Below, piece by piece: positions 1-5,145 of a stretch of 5,193 nucleotides of DNA. The notes below the pieces were generated by a model, which was given only the letters and a program-made list of their open reading frames with translations, had not been told where the DNA came from and made no database searches. Origin of the DNA: Treponema sp. (GTDB taxonomy: Bacteria; Spirochaetota; Spirochaetia; Treponematales; Breznakiellaceae); contig WQWD01000196.1 of assembly GCA_009785545.1 (NCBI GenBank), positions 1-5,193 of the forward strand, read 5' to 3'. Both the position numbers and the translations under genes were made by a program. Numbering within the stretch: position 1 is the stretch's first letter; the number at the start of each line of letters is the position of its first letter.

Positions 1-862
1 AGAAAATAAGCGAGAAGTTCTGTCCCTGAGGCCGCAGAACGGTGAAGGAACCGTAAGATTCATCAGGAACTTTTGAGATCATTATCTTTGACTGATTTCT
101 GGCGATAATAATATCCAGTTCGCTGGTACGTTTGGGAATTCTTTCGCCTTCTGCACGGCTTACAGGTTCTATGAATTTTTTACTGTATGTATCAGGTTCA
201 ATCAGAACATACAGTTTTTTCCCGCCTGTAACGAATGTCAGACCGGAGCCAGTTAGATAAATTTCTTTTACGCCTGCGTAAGACACAATTTCGTAAATTG
301 AATACGCAGATTTTTCATCAAAGAATGATGATATAATGTAACCTTGTGCGAAAGGAAGTTTGTTTTGAGCATAAGCGTCAAACAAATTTCGGAACTTTGT
401 TCCGTCCATCACTTCTGTTTTTTTGGGCGCAGCTTTCGGTTTTGCGGCAGGTTTTACAACAGGTTTCGCAGGTGCTTTCGCTGCCGGCTTTTTCAAAGCG
501 GGCTTTTTCAAAGCCGATTTTGCTGCCGACGAAGCTGCCGTTTTCTTTACAGTTGTTTTTGCCGCCGGTTTTTTAACAGCTGTCTTAGCCGCAGGTTTTT
601 TTGCTGCGGGCTTTTTCAAAGCCGGTTTCGCTGTTGTCTTTTTTGCCGCTGGTTTTGCCGTTGTTTTTTTAACAGCTGTCTTAGCCGCAGGTTTTTTTGC
701 TACGGGCTTTTTCAAAGCCGATTTCGCTGTTGCCTTTTTTACCGCTGGTTTTTTAACAGCTGTTTTAGCCGCAGGTTTTTTAGCTGCGGGCTTTTTCAAA
801 GCTGGTTTCTTTACGGTAGTTTTTGCAGCCGGCTTAGCTGCCGGTTTTTTTGTAGTCGCCAT
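1..862 (-). CDS. Histone H1-like Lys/Ala/Pro-rich basic protein with unrecognised C-terminal domain (3' end beyond window)
   Basis: The frame stays open from ATG at 862 to the left edge (287 codons, no stop), so the gene is C-terminally incomplete here. Residues 1-147 are almost only K, A, P, T and V, built from KKPAAK/KPALKKPAA blocks. No acidic residue occurs before E150 and no aromatic one before F158. Such tails resemble eukaryotic H1 tails and bacterial H1-like proteins, which bind DNA without sequence specificity, so nucleoid binding is likely but inferred. From about residue 150 the composition becomes ordinary (FRNLFDAYAQNKLPFAQGYI; later EIYLTGSGLTFV, KKLYVLIEPDTY), suggesting a folded, strand-rich domain that I do not recognise. 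The start is supported by AAGGGGG about 4 nt upstream and a good promoter. Having the tail N-terminal to a globular domain is less usual than a C-terminal tail. The antisense frames over the repeats give Phe/Ala- or Cys/Arg-rich shadows that are not genes. Confidence 0.88.
   Translation of the reverse strand, partial: MATTKKPAAKPAAKTTVKKPALKKPAAKKPAAKTAVKKPAVKKATAKSALKKPVAKKPAAKTAVKKTTAKPAAKKTTAKPALKKPAAKKPAAKTAVKKPAAKTTVKKTAASSAAKSALKKPALKKPAAKAPAKPVVKPAAKPKAAPKKTEVMDGTKFRNLFDAYAQNKLPFAQGYIISSFFDEKSAYSIYEIVSYAGVKEIYLTGSGLTFVTGGKKLYVLIEPDTYSKKFIEPVSRAEGERIPKRTSELDIIIARNQSKIMISKVPDESYGSFTVLRPQGQNFSLIF
422..851 (-). repeat. Internal tandem repeats encoding the KAP-rich tail
   Basis: The DNA coding for the basic tail consists of degenerate repeats. 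The best pair, 569-656 and 665-752, aligns without gaps over 88 bases with 4 differences by eye. A third copy starts at 749 and holds to about 806. Each unit encodes KKPAAKTAVKK followed by a variable stretch and (A/S)LKKP. A small dyad, GGCTTT-TTC-AAAGCC, which encodes ALKKP, recurs at 486, 501, 609, 705 and 789; the first and last copies are imperfect. Near-identity at DNA level, not only protein level, points to recent duplication by slippage or recombination, so the tail length probably varies between strains. Confidence 0.85.
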
Positions 863-898
863 ATGTCCCCCTTAAAGTATCATAGGTTATTCGTATTA

Positions 899-927
899 AT
901 TATAAACTAATAATAAATAATCCGCAA
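899..927 (-). promoter_or_regulatory. Predicted sigma70-type promoter of the basic-protein gene
   Basis: On the minus strand a perfect TATAAT (904-899) lies 17 nt downstream of TTGCGG (927-922). The -35 box matches only TTG of the consensus, but the spacing is ideal and the surroundings are very AT-rich. Transcription would start near 892, giving a leader of about 30 nt that contains the AAGGGGG ribosome site. The gene can therefore be transcribed independently of pta upstream. Confidence 0.6.
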
Positions 928-940
928 CTATTAATAAAAA

Positions 941-962
941 AATAATCTGTATTTTTTTACAG
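941..962 (-). terminator. Possible weak terminator after pta
   Basis: Read on the minus strand just past the pta stop codon, CTGTA-(6 A)-TACAG forms a 5-bp stem, followed by ATTA and a run of seven T. The stem is short and AT-rich, so termination would be inefficient at best. The downstream gene having its own promoter fits a transcription-unit boundary here. Confidence 0.3.
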
Positions 963-971
963 CCTTTTTGC

Positions 972-1964
972 CTAGCTTCTTGCTAATGTAACCGCGCAAG
1001 TTATTACAATTTCATCTACAGATGCGCCTCTGGAAAGATCGCTGATTGGTCTTGCAAACCCTTGCAGGAACGGGCCGAAAGCGTTGGCTTTTGCCATTCG
1101 TTGAACCAATTTGTAGCCGATATTTCCTGAATTTAAATCCGGGAAAATAAGTGTATTAACCTTTCCACGTACAGGGCTGCCCGGCGCTTTTTTATCAAGC
1201 ACTGACGGGATGAGAGCAGTGTCAGCCTGCAATTCGCCGTCATAAAGAAAGTTTACATTCCGGGATTTTAAGATTTCCATAGCGGAAAGTACTTTATCAA
1301 CGTCATCATGTTTTGCGGAGCCTTTTGTCGAGAACGACAGGAAAGCAACACCGGGTTCAATTCCAAGATATTCTCTGGCAGACAATGCTGCGCTTTCCGC
1401 AATATCCGCCAATTGCTCTGGCGATGGGTCGGGTATAACCGCACAGTCAGAGAATATCATTGCTCCCTCATGACCAAATTTGGAATCCAATTCTGTCATT
1501 ACAAAACACGAAGATGCCGTCTTAAGACCCGGCACTGTTCCGATAATCGCAAGACCGGCACGTAAAACATCGCTTGTTGGGCTTTCCGCCCCTGCGACAA
1601 TGGCATCCGCATCGCCCAAATGCACCATCATCGCTCCCCAACGCAGAGTATCGATTATATCGATTCTTGCCTGTTCAGGCGTCATTCCCTTGTTTTTACG
1701 CAGCTCATAAAAAGTTTGAGCATACTTGCAAATGTTTGGGTCAGCTTCGGGAAAAACGATATTGATGCCGTAAAGGTCGATCCCCTCAGAGCTTGCCGCT
1801 TCCTGTATGTCCGCAATCGATCCAAGCAATGTTACGCTTGCGGCAATTTTTTCGTCCATCAGCACCCTTGCCGCTCTGATGATTCGTTTATCTGTGCCTT
1901 CCGGTAAAACAAGTTTTTTTGACGCAGATACTGCTTTGGCTTTCATTTCTGTTACAAAATCCAT
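972..1964 (-). CDS. pta: Phosphate acetyltransferase (phosphotransacetylase)
   Basis: This enzyme interconverts acetyl-CoA plus phosphate and acetyl-phosphate plus CoA in the cytoplasm. With acetate kinase it yields ATP from acetyl-CoA in fermentation. The 330 residues match the single-domain PTA_PTB family (about 325-335 aa), without the extra N-terminal domains of the long E. coli enzyme. Recognisable blocks are LVLPEGTDKRIIRAA (18-32), DAIVAGAESPTSDVLRAGL (120-138), IFPDLNSGNIGYKLVQR (273-289) and GPFLQGFARPISDLSRGA (297-314), the last being the CoA/active-site signature. S311 and R312 correspond, from memory of the family, to the catalytic Ser-Arg pair. The usual Asp seven residues after that Ser is Glu here (E318). 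The ATG at 1964 has GGAGG 6 nt upstream. The gene lies 69 nt after map and ends with TAG. No acetate kinase gene is in the window. Confidence 0.96.
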   Translation of the reverse strand: MDFVTEMKAKAVSASKKLVLPEGTDKRIIRAARVLMDEKIAASVTLLGSIADIQEAASSEGIDLYGINIVFPEADPNICKYAQTFYELRKNKGMTPEQARIDIIDTLRWGAMMVHLGDADAIVAGAESPTSDVLRAGLAIIGTVPGLKTASSCFVMTELDSKFGHEGAMIFSDCAVIPDPSPEQLADIAESAALSAREYLGIEPGVAFLSFSTKGSAKHDDVDKVLSAMEILKSRNVNFLYDGELQADTALIPSVLDKKAPGSPVRGKVNTLIFPDLNSGNIGYKLVQRMAKANAFGPFLQGFARPISDLSRGASVDEIVITCAVTLARS

Positions 1965-2033
1965 TTAATTCCTCCAACTATCAGGATACTATGGAATGTG
2001 AAATTACGCAAGTTTTTATTTGAATTTAAAAAT

Positions 2034-2807
2034 TTAAAGTACAAATTTTTCCAAAGGATCTGTCAAGACTTCTGTTTTTCCGCCGAAAATGGCGACAGTG
2101 TGTTCCCAATGCGCTGATACTTTGTCATCGGCAGTGACCACAGTCCAATCATCTTCGAGAACGTCGACTTCGGGTGTTCCCATGTTGATCATTGGCTCAA
2201 TGGCAAAGACCATGCCGTTATTCATTTTGGGATTTGCTCCGTGCGGCGTATTTGGTACGTGCGGGTCTTCGTGCAGAGCAAGGCCGACTCCATGTCCGCA
2301 GTATTCCTTTACGATACCGTAACCAAAAGGTTTTATGTGCCCTTCCACAGCGCGCGCAATTTGCAGAAGCCTGTCTCCAGCTTTTACGGCGGCAATGGCT
2401 TTATACAAACTTTCGCAGGTTGCACGGTTGAGTTTTTTTACATCGTCTCTGACTTTTCCGGCTTCAATGCTGATTGCCTGATCGCTGATAAAGCCGCCAA
2501 GGTCGATTCCGCAATCCAGCGAAACCAAATCTCCCTCACGGATACGCCGCTTGGATGGAATTCCGTGTATCACCTCTTCGTTAATCGAAATGCAAATAGC
2601 GGCTGGAAAAGGCTTTTTCTTGGGGCGGTATCCAAGGAAGACGGGTCTGCCGCCGGCTTTTTTTATCCAATCCTGTACCCATCTGTCAATGTCAATTGTT
2701 TGAACTCCCGGTTTTACAAGCGGAATAAGCTCACAGTACATGGCGGATAACATCTTGCAAGATGTTCTGATACCGCTGATTTGTTTTTCGTTTTTTAATC
2801 GAATCAC
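2034..2807 (-). CDS. map: Type I methionine aminopeptidase
   Basis: This enzyme removes the initiator Met from nascent proteins at the ribosome after deformylation. The 257 residues match bacterial type I enzymes. All expected active-site residues are visible: H81 (EEVIHGIP), metal ligands D98 (SLDCGID), D109 (FISDQAIS), H172 (YCGHGVG), E204 (FAIEPMINMG) and E235 (AHWEHTVAI), plus H179 (LALHEDP). There is no N-terminal zinc-finger or SH3-linker extension. The start is GTG at 2807, which overlaps the TGA of the J-domain gene upstream as GTGA. An AAGGA lies about 10 nt upstream, and the N-terminus MIRLKNEKQISGIR fits the family start. The 4-nt overlap and weak start codon suggest coupling to translation of the upstream gene. 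It ends with TAA; pta follows after 69 nt. Confidence 0.97.
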   Translation of the reverse strand: MIRLKNEKQISGIRTSCKMLSAMYCELIPLVKPGVQTIDIDRWVQDWIKKAGGRPVFLGYRPKKKPFPAAICISINEEVIHGIPSKRRIREGDLVSLDCGIDLGGFISDQAISIEAGKVRDDVKKLNRATCESLYKAIAAVKAGDRLLQIARAVEGHIKPFGYGIVKEYCGHGVGLALHEDPHVPNTPHGANPKMNNGMVFAIEPMINMGTPEVDVLEDDWTVVTADDKVSAHWEHTVAIFGGKTEVLTDPLEKFVL

Positions 2808-3511
2808 TTTTGTCCGGTCCTTATTTCTTTTAGTGTTTTTATTATTGATTCTCTAAAAGCCTTTTCGTCACTTGACGGAAAACCTATGCCTATCAAAGCT
2901 TCCATGCAATCAAGCCATGTTTCGGAATCAACCTGCGATCTTAATCGCTTGTTTACTATTGTTTTCAGATAACGGTAAATTTCCGGCGTAAAAAGATTGA
3001 AGTAAGGTTTTTGCCTTTCTTCGATCAAAAGAGCGATTATCAATTTAAACGCTTCAAAAGAAAAATCCCGTTTGTCCAATTCTTCGGCAAGGATGTACTG
3101 GCAATCCATCCAATCCGCTTTTTCCATATAGTTTTGCAGGGAAAAAGCAAGGCCGCCGTTTTCTCTCCATATTTCTATCGCCCGATCTTCTTCAAGGCGC
3201 ATAAGCTCGTAAAAGATAAGTTTTGCCATGCTGTTTGGATCGCCTTGTTCTTTTAGCCATTTGCGATAGTCAAACTTGGATTCCTTTTTATAATTGAATC
3301 CCGCTTTTTCCCGATAAACTTCGTCAATTTGAAAACGCCGATTCAGATCCAATAACGCTTCATAAGCAGCGAGTAGTTTTAGCATTGGCTCGGAATGTTC
3401 CGTGCCGGCGATGTCGGGGTGGAGTTGTTTTGCTTTTTTTCGGAAAGCTTTTTTTATTTCAGAGACGCTGGCTCCGGGGCTTACGCCAAGCAGTTTGCAA
3501 TGATTGTCCAA
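2804..3511 (-). CDS. J-domain (DnaJ-like) protein with helical C-terminal region
   Basis: Residues 1-65 form a J domain: LLGVSPGASVSEIKKAFRKK, then the Hsp70-stimulating HPD triad at 31-33. Such domains recruit and activate DnaK. The Gly/Phe linker, zinc-finger repeats and substrate-binding domain of true DnaJ are absent. Residues 66-235 are charged and probably helical (DYRKWLKEQG, LIFYELMRLEEDRAIEIW, LDCMEALIGIG), with no family that I recognise, so this is a specialised J protein, not the housekeeping DnaJ. The start is TTG at 3511, the only start codon in frame after the upstream in-frame TGA, and no Shine-Dalgarno is visible. The stop of the preceding gene is just 5 nt upstream, so translation probably depends on reinitiation. 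The TGA stop overlaps the GTG start of map, an arrangement suggesting co-expression with nascent-chain processing. Confidence 0.9.
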   Translation of the reverse strand: MDNHCKLLGVSPGASVSEIKKAFRKKAKQLHPDIAGTEHSEPMLKLLAAYEALLDLNRRFQIDEVYREKAGFNYKKESKFDYRKWLKEQGDPNSMAKLIFYELMRLEEDRAIEIWRENGGLAFSLQNYMEKADWMDCQYILAEELDKRDFSFEAFKLIIALLIEERQKPYFNLFTPEIYRYLKTIVNKRLRSQVDSETWLDCMEALIGIGFPSSDEKAFRESIIKTLKEIRTGQK

Positions 3512-3516
3512 TGTTT

Positions 3517-3924
3517 TTACGAGTCGATACGTTTCCCAAGCGCTTCAGCATGAGAGGCGTTAAACAAAACGTCACTCCAATTTACCCTCATACCTTCTTT
3601 TTCCATAGCCCTCATCAAATTGCTTAGAGATCGATTAAAGAATAATCCGGTTTTTTTTACAAAAGCCGCACTCTTTTTCCCTACAAGCGAACTGCCGGCT
3701 CCCAATACCTTTGTGATACTTTCTGGTATCTTGCCTGTAAAAGCAGAGATAGGTTGAGTTACTACAGCGACATATTCGTAACCGGGAAGCCTAAAGCCGT
3801 CGTCTGTCCAAGCATCGACAATATCAACACGGTGTCCCATGGATTCCATTCCCTTTGCCAAAGATTGCACATAATCAGGTGTTTTCCCTCTCACCGCAGG
3901 CGCACTTACAATTGCTATTCTCAT
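3517..3924 (-). CDS. Flavodoxin-like fold protein of unknown function
   Basis: The 135 residues begin with a Rossmann-type strand and helix, MRIAIVSAPAV then DYVQSLAKGMESMGHRVDIV (17-36). These are followed by GYEYVAVVTQPISAFTGKIP (48-67), KKSAAFVKK (83-91) and MRAMEKEGMRV (104-114). This order resembles flavodoxin-like proteins, where the YdyivvGtPv-like strand and a kkvavF-like strand are typical. The FMN phosphate loop, usually S/T-x-T-G-x-T after the first strand, is not intact (SAPAVRGKTPD), so flavin binding is doubtful. The ATG at 3924 is chosen because CGGAG lies 5 nt upstream. An upstream ATG at 4029 would add 35 residues read through the hairpin at 3981-4021, with no family-like sequence. 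It is the first gene of the cluster with the J-domain protein and map. The function is unknown. Confidence 0.75.
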   Translation of the reverse strand: MRIAIVSAPAVRGKTPDYVQSLAKGMESMGHRVDIVDAWTDDGFRLPGYEYVAVVTQPISAFTGKIPESITKVLGAGSSLVGKKSAAFVKKTGLFFNRSLSNLMRAMEKEGMRVNWSDVLFNASHAEALGKRIDS

Positions 3925-3941
3925 AATTTCTCCGATAAGAC

Positions 3942-3970
3942 ATATTAACAGAAAAAAAGCCGAAAAGCAA
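3942..3970 (-). promoter_or_regulatory. Possible promoter of the flavodoxin-like/J-protein/map cluster
   Basis: On the minus strand TTGCTT (3970-3965) and TAATAT (3947-3942) are 17 nt apart. Matches to consensus are modest (3/6 and 4/6). Transcription would start about 10 nt before the start codon, so the leader would be barely long enough for the CGGAG ribosome site. Position between the hairpin and the first gene makes it reasonable, not certain. Confidence 0.3.
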
Positions 3971-3980
3971 GAACCCGGGC

Positions 3981-4021
3981 AGGTGCTGTCCGAAAAGTTT
4001 CTAACTTTTCGAACAGCACCT
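3981..4021. repeat. Imperfect inverted repeat (hairpin A) downstream of the Rpn gene
   Basis: AGGTGCTGT (3981-3989) pairs with 4013-4021, then one C.A mismatch (3990/4012), then CGAAAAGTT (3991-3999) pairs with 4003-4011, leaving a TCT loop: two 9-bp arms. A T6 run follows on the plus strand (4021-4026), so it has intrinsic-terminator form only for rightward transcription. The neighbouring genes are leftward, and in that sense the hairpin is preceded by A6 and followed by CCTGCCCGGG, not by T. It may still act as a 3'-end stabiliser or partial terminator for the Rpn transcript, or be a dispersed repeat related to hairpin B at 5084-5126. Confidence 0.75.
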
Positions 4022-4072
4022 TTTTTCAAACCAGCTGTGAGGAGCTATTTTGGGCGTTTATTCAGCTCAAAG

Positions 4073-4939
4073 TTACAGCGTCTGTATTGTTTCAGCATCA
4101 AGGTTTGTAAACATCTGAATTTTTTCAATCGGCTCGCCAAATTCCTTCATTTTTCGGGCAGTTTCGAGTTTCCCTTCAGTGTGTCCTACAGCGTGCCCAG
4201 TTTCCCAAGCTTCCTCTTGCCAGACTTCTTTTGCGTCTTCTATATTCCATTCTGTTAATAACATATTCAAAACCTCCGATGCGTGAATCTCCAAGAACTC
4301 TTTTAGTATAGCATACCTATGGCAGTATTTAACAGCTTCGTTTACCGCTTCTGTTTTATTTTCCATTTCTTTTTTTAATTCTCTAACCTTTGTCATGAAT
4401 ACAGTATATTCCGACAGTTTTTTGCAACGGTTAAGAAGTTCTGAATTTCTGCCTTCGTTGATGTTTATCACTTTTACTTCCAGTTCAAGCAAAGGGTTTG
4501 TTTTTTTCGGCAGTCCCAAATCTTGTGGATTTTCAAACATCTCGGAGAGACGCAGAATCTTCTCATCAGGAAAAGGTTTTTCTCCGTTATACAAAACATA
4601 AAACTCAGGCCACGGGATTGAAAGCTGTTTTTCTGAATACAAATTTTTTCCTGTAATAATCTTTTCAAGTACACGCGAGATGTAGAGAAGGAGACGCAGC
4701 CCCATGTTAGGATTGATCGTACTTTGGTGTTCGATCAAAACAACAAGTTTTCCGCCAATCTCAAAAGAGATGTCGTTGTATAAATCCATAAACACCACGT
4801 TTTCGAGAGTGTTAATGGAAACCGGTAAATCAGAAGGCAGAGTAGTCCCTTCGAGTGCGCAGTACAGCTCCCTCAGTAAATCGGGTTCACTAAAAAGTTT
4901 AGTGAAAACGCTGTCTTTAAAGTTTGCATTAATTTTCAT
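4073..4939 (-). CDS. Rpn-family PD-(D/E)XK nuclease / putative transposase
   Basis: The 288 residues match the Rpn (YhgA-like) family. E. coli members are DNA endonucleases that promote RecA-independent recombination. The N-terminus FKDSVFTKLFSEPDLLREL (7-25) is the typical start. The nuclease core shows NDISF (D56) and VVLIEHQSTINPNMGLR (66-82), where E70-x-Q72 takes the place of E-x-K, as in much of this family. FYVLYNGEKPFPDE (113-126) is a further family-like block. The C-terminus has a spaced glycine tract, ETGHAVGHTEGKLETARK (246-263), then IEKIQMFTNLDAETIQ, the usual small helical tail. The start at 4939 is chosen by family fit although no Shine-Dalgarno is visible. A GTG at 5062 in the same frame would add a 41-residue segment (KLNVLYFSLPKNFSLFS...) that looks untranslated. 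The gene stands alone, bracketed by two related hairpins. Confidence 0.88.
   Translation of the reverse strand: MKINANFKDSVFTKLFSEPDLLRELYCALEGTTLPSDLPVSINTLENVVFMDLYNDISFEIGGKLVVLIEHQSTINPNMGLRLLLYISRVLEKIITGKNLYSEKQLSIPWPEFYVLYNGEKPFPDEKILRLSEMFENPQDLGLPKKTNPLLELEVKVININEGRNSELLNRCKKLSEYTVFMTKVRELKKEMENKTEAVNEAVKYCHRYAILKEFLEIHASEVLNMLLTEWNIEDAKEVWQEEAWETGHAVGHTEGKLETARKMKEFGEPIEKIQMFTNLDAETIQTL
4886..4906 (-). other. Perfect 9-bp hairpin inside the start of the Rpn coding sequence
   Basis: TTCACTAAA (4886-4894) is the exact inverted repeat of 4898-4906, with a 3-nt loop. It covers codons 12-18 (FTKLFSE), about 33-54 nt after the ATG. In the mRNA it would sit just past the ribosome footprint on the start codon and might lower translation. 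It could also be accidental, as the sequence is constrained by a conserved protein motif. Confidence 0.4.
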
Positions 4940-5049
4940 ACATATACATGGGTTAGATATGCGTAGCGCTTTACCGAAATTGGAAAAAAGTGAAAAATTT
5001 TTCGGAAGCGAAAAATATAAAACATTGAGTTTTTCCCATAAAACGCATA

Positions 5050-5078
5050 TTGTAGTTTTCACAAAGAAATGTTATACT
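5050..5078 (+). promoter_or_regulatory. Predicted promoter for the rightward gene at 5146
   Basis: TTGTAG (5050-5055) and TATACT (5073-5078) are 17 nt apart. The -10 matches 5 of 6 consensus bases and the -35 matches 3 of 6. Transcription would start near 5085, exactly at the base of hairpin B, so the mRNA would begin with a stem-loop. Confidence 0.45.
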
Positions 5079-5098
5079 CTAAATTGAGGCTGTCCCAA
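5071..5098 (-). promoter_or_regulatory. Predicted promoter for the Rpn gene, overlapping the rightward promoter
   Basis: On the minus strand TTGGGA (5098-5093) and TATAAC (5076-5071) are 16 nt apart, matching 4/6 and 5/6 of consensus. The -10 shares bases 5073-5076 with the rightward -10, and the -35 lies in the left arm of hairpin B. Two polymerases could not occupy both at once. Confidence 0.4.
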
Positions 5099-5126
5099 AA
5101 CTCGGTCAGTTTTGAGACAGCCTCAG
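5084..5126. repeat. Imperfect inverted repeat (hairpin B) between Rpn and the rightward gene
   Basis: TGAGGCTGTC (5085-5094) pairs with 5116-5125, with a possible G.U pair outside; then one C.A mismatch (5095/5115); then CAAAACT (5096-5102) pairs with 5108-5114 around a 5-nt loop. There is no T-run on either side, so it is not an intrinsic terminator. The core GCTGTCC..AAAA..GACAGC resembles hairpin A. The arm also resembles insertion-sequence end sequences as I remember them, so it could mark the left end of an element that continues past the right edge. Confidence 0.75.
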
Positions 5127-5145
5127 TTAATAAGGAGTAAAATTT

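Larger units (their letters stand above)
4940..5145. other. Divergent intergenic region between the Rpn gene and the plus-strand gene
   Basis: No gene is supported here. It holds overlapping promoter-like elements facing both ways (5050-5098), hairpin B (5084-5126), and a small AT-rich dyad (TTTTTCG/CGAAAAA with GAAG between, 4998-5015) in the presumed Rpn leader. The leftward leader would be about 125 nt if the Rpn start at 4939 is right, long enough for control at the RNA level, but I see no known riboswitch or T-box pattern. Confidence 0.5.

Noticed and set aside
344..910. Plus-strand open frames over the repeat region (Phe/Ala-rich at 423-875; Cys/Arg/Phe-rich at 344-910)
   Set aside because: They are antisense shadows of the Lys/Ala/Pro repeats. 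The minus-strand frame has a ribosome site, a promoter and a normal domain after the repeats; these have none.
1308..1907. Several plus-strand open frames opposite pta
   Set aside because: They are antisense to a clearly identified enzyme gene, overlap one another and lack ribosome sites and family features.
1983..2011. Promoter-like TTGCGT-17-TATCCT ahead of pta on the minus strand
   Set aside because: The matches are weak and the start would fall at about 1976, right at the GGAGG ribosome site, leaving almost no leader. Read-through from map is as likely.
3981..4026. Hairpin A as a standard intrinsic terminator of the Rpn gene
   Set aside because: The T-run lies on the plus strand only. 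For the leftward Rpn transcript the hairpin is preceded by A6 and followed by a GC-rich stretch, so it lacks the required U-tract.
3925..4029. Longer N-terminus for the flavodoxin-like protein starting at 4029
   Set aside because: The added 35 residues are read through hairpin A and do not fit the fold, while the ATG at 3924 has a good CGGAG site and starts directly with the first strand.
4474..4674. Second minus-strand open frame inside the Rpn gene
   Set aside because: It is a shadow frame overlapping the Rpn coding sequence, with no recognisable features and no ribosome site.
4940..5062. 41-residue N-terminal extension of the Rpn protein from GTG at 5062
   Set aside because: The segment is AT-driven low-complexity sequence with a small dyad and no ribosome site, and family members start at a position like MKINANFKDS. 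It remains possible only as a leaderless start, since the predicted transcription start is near 5064.
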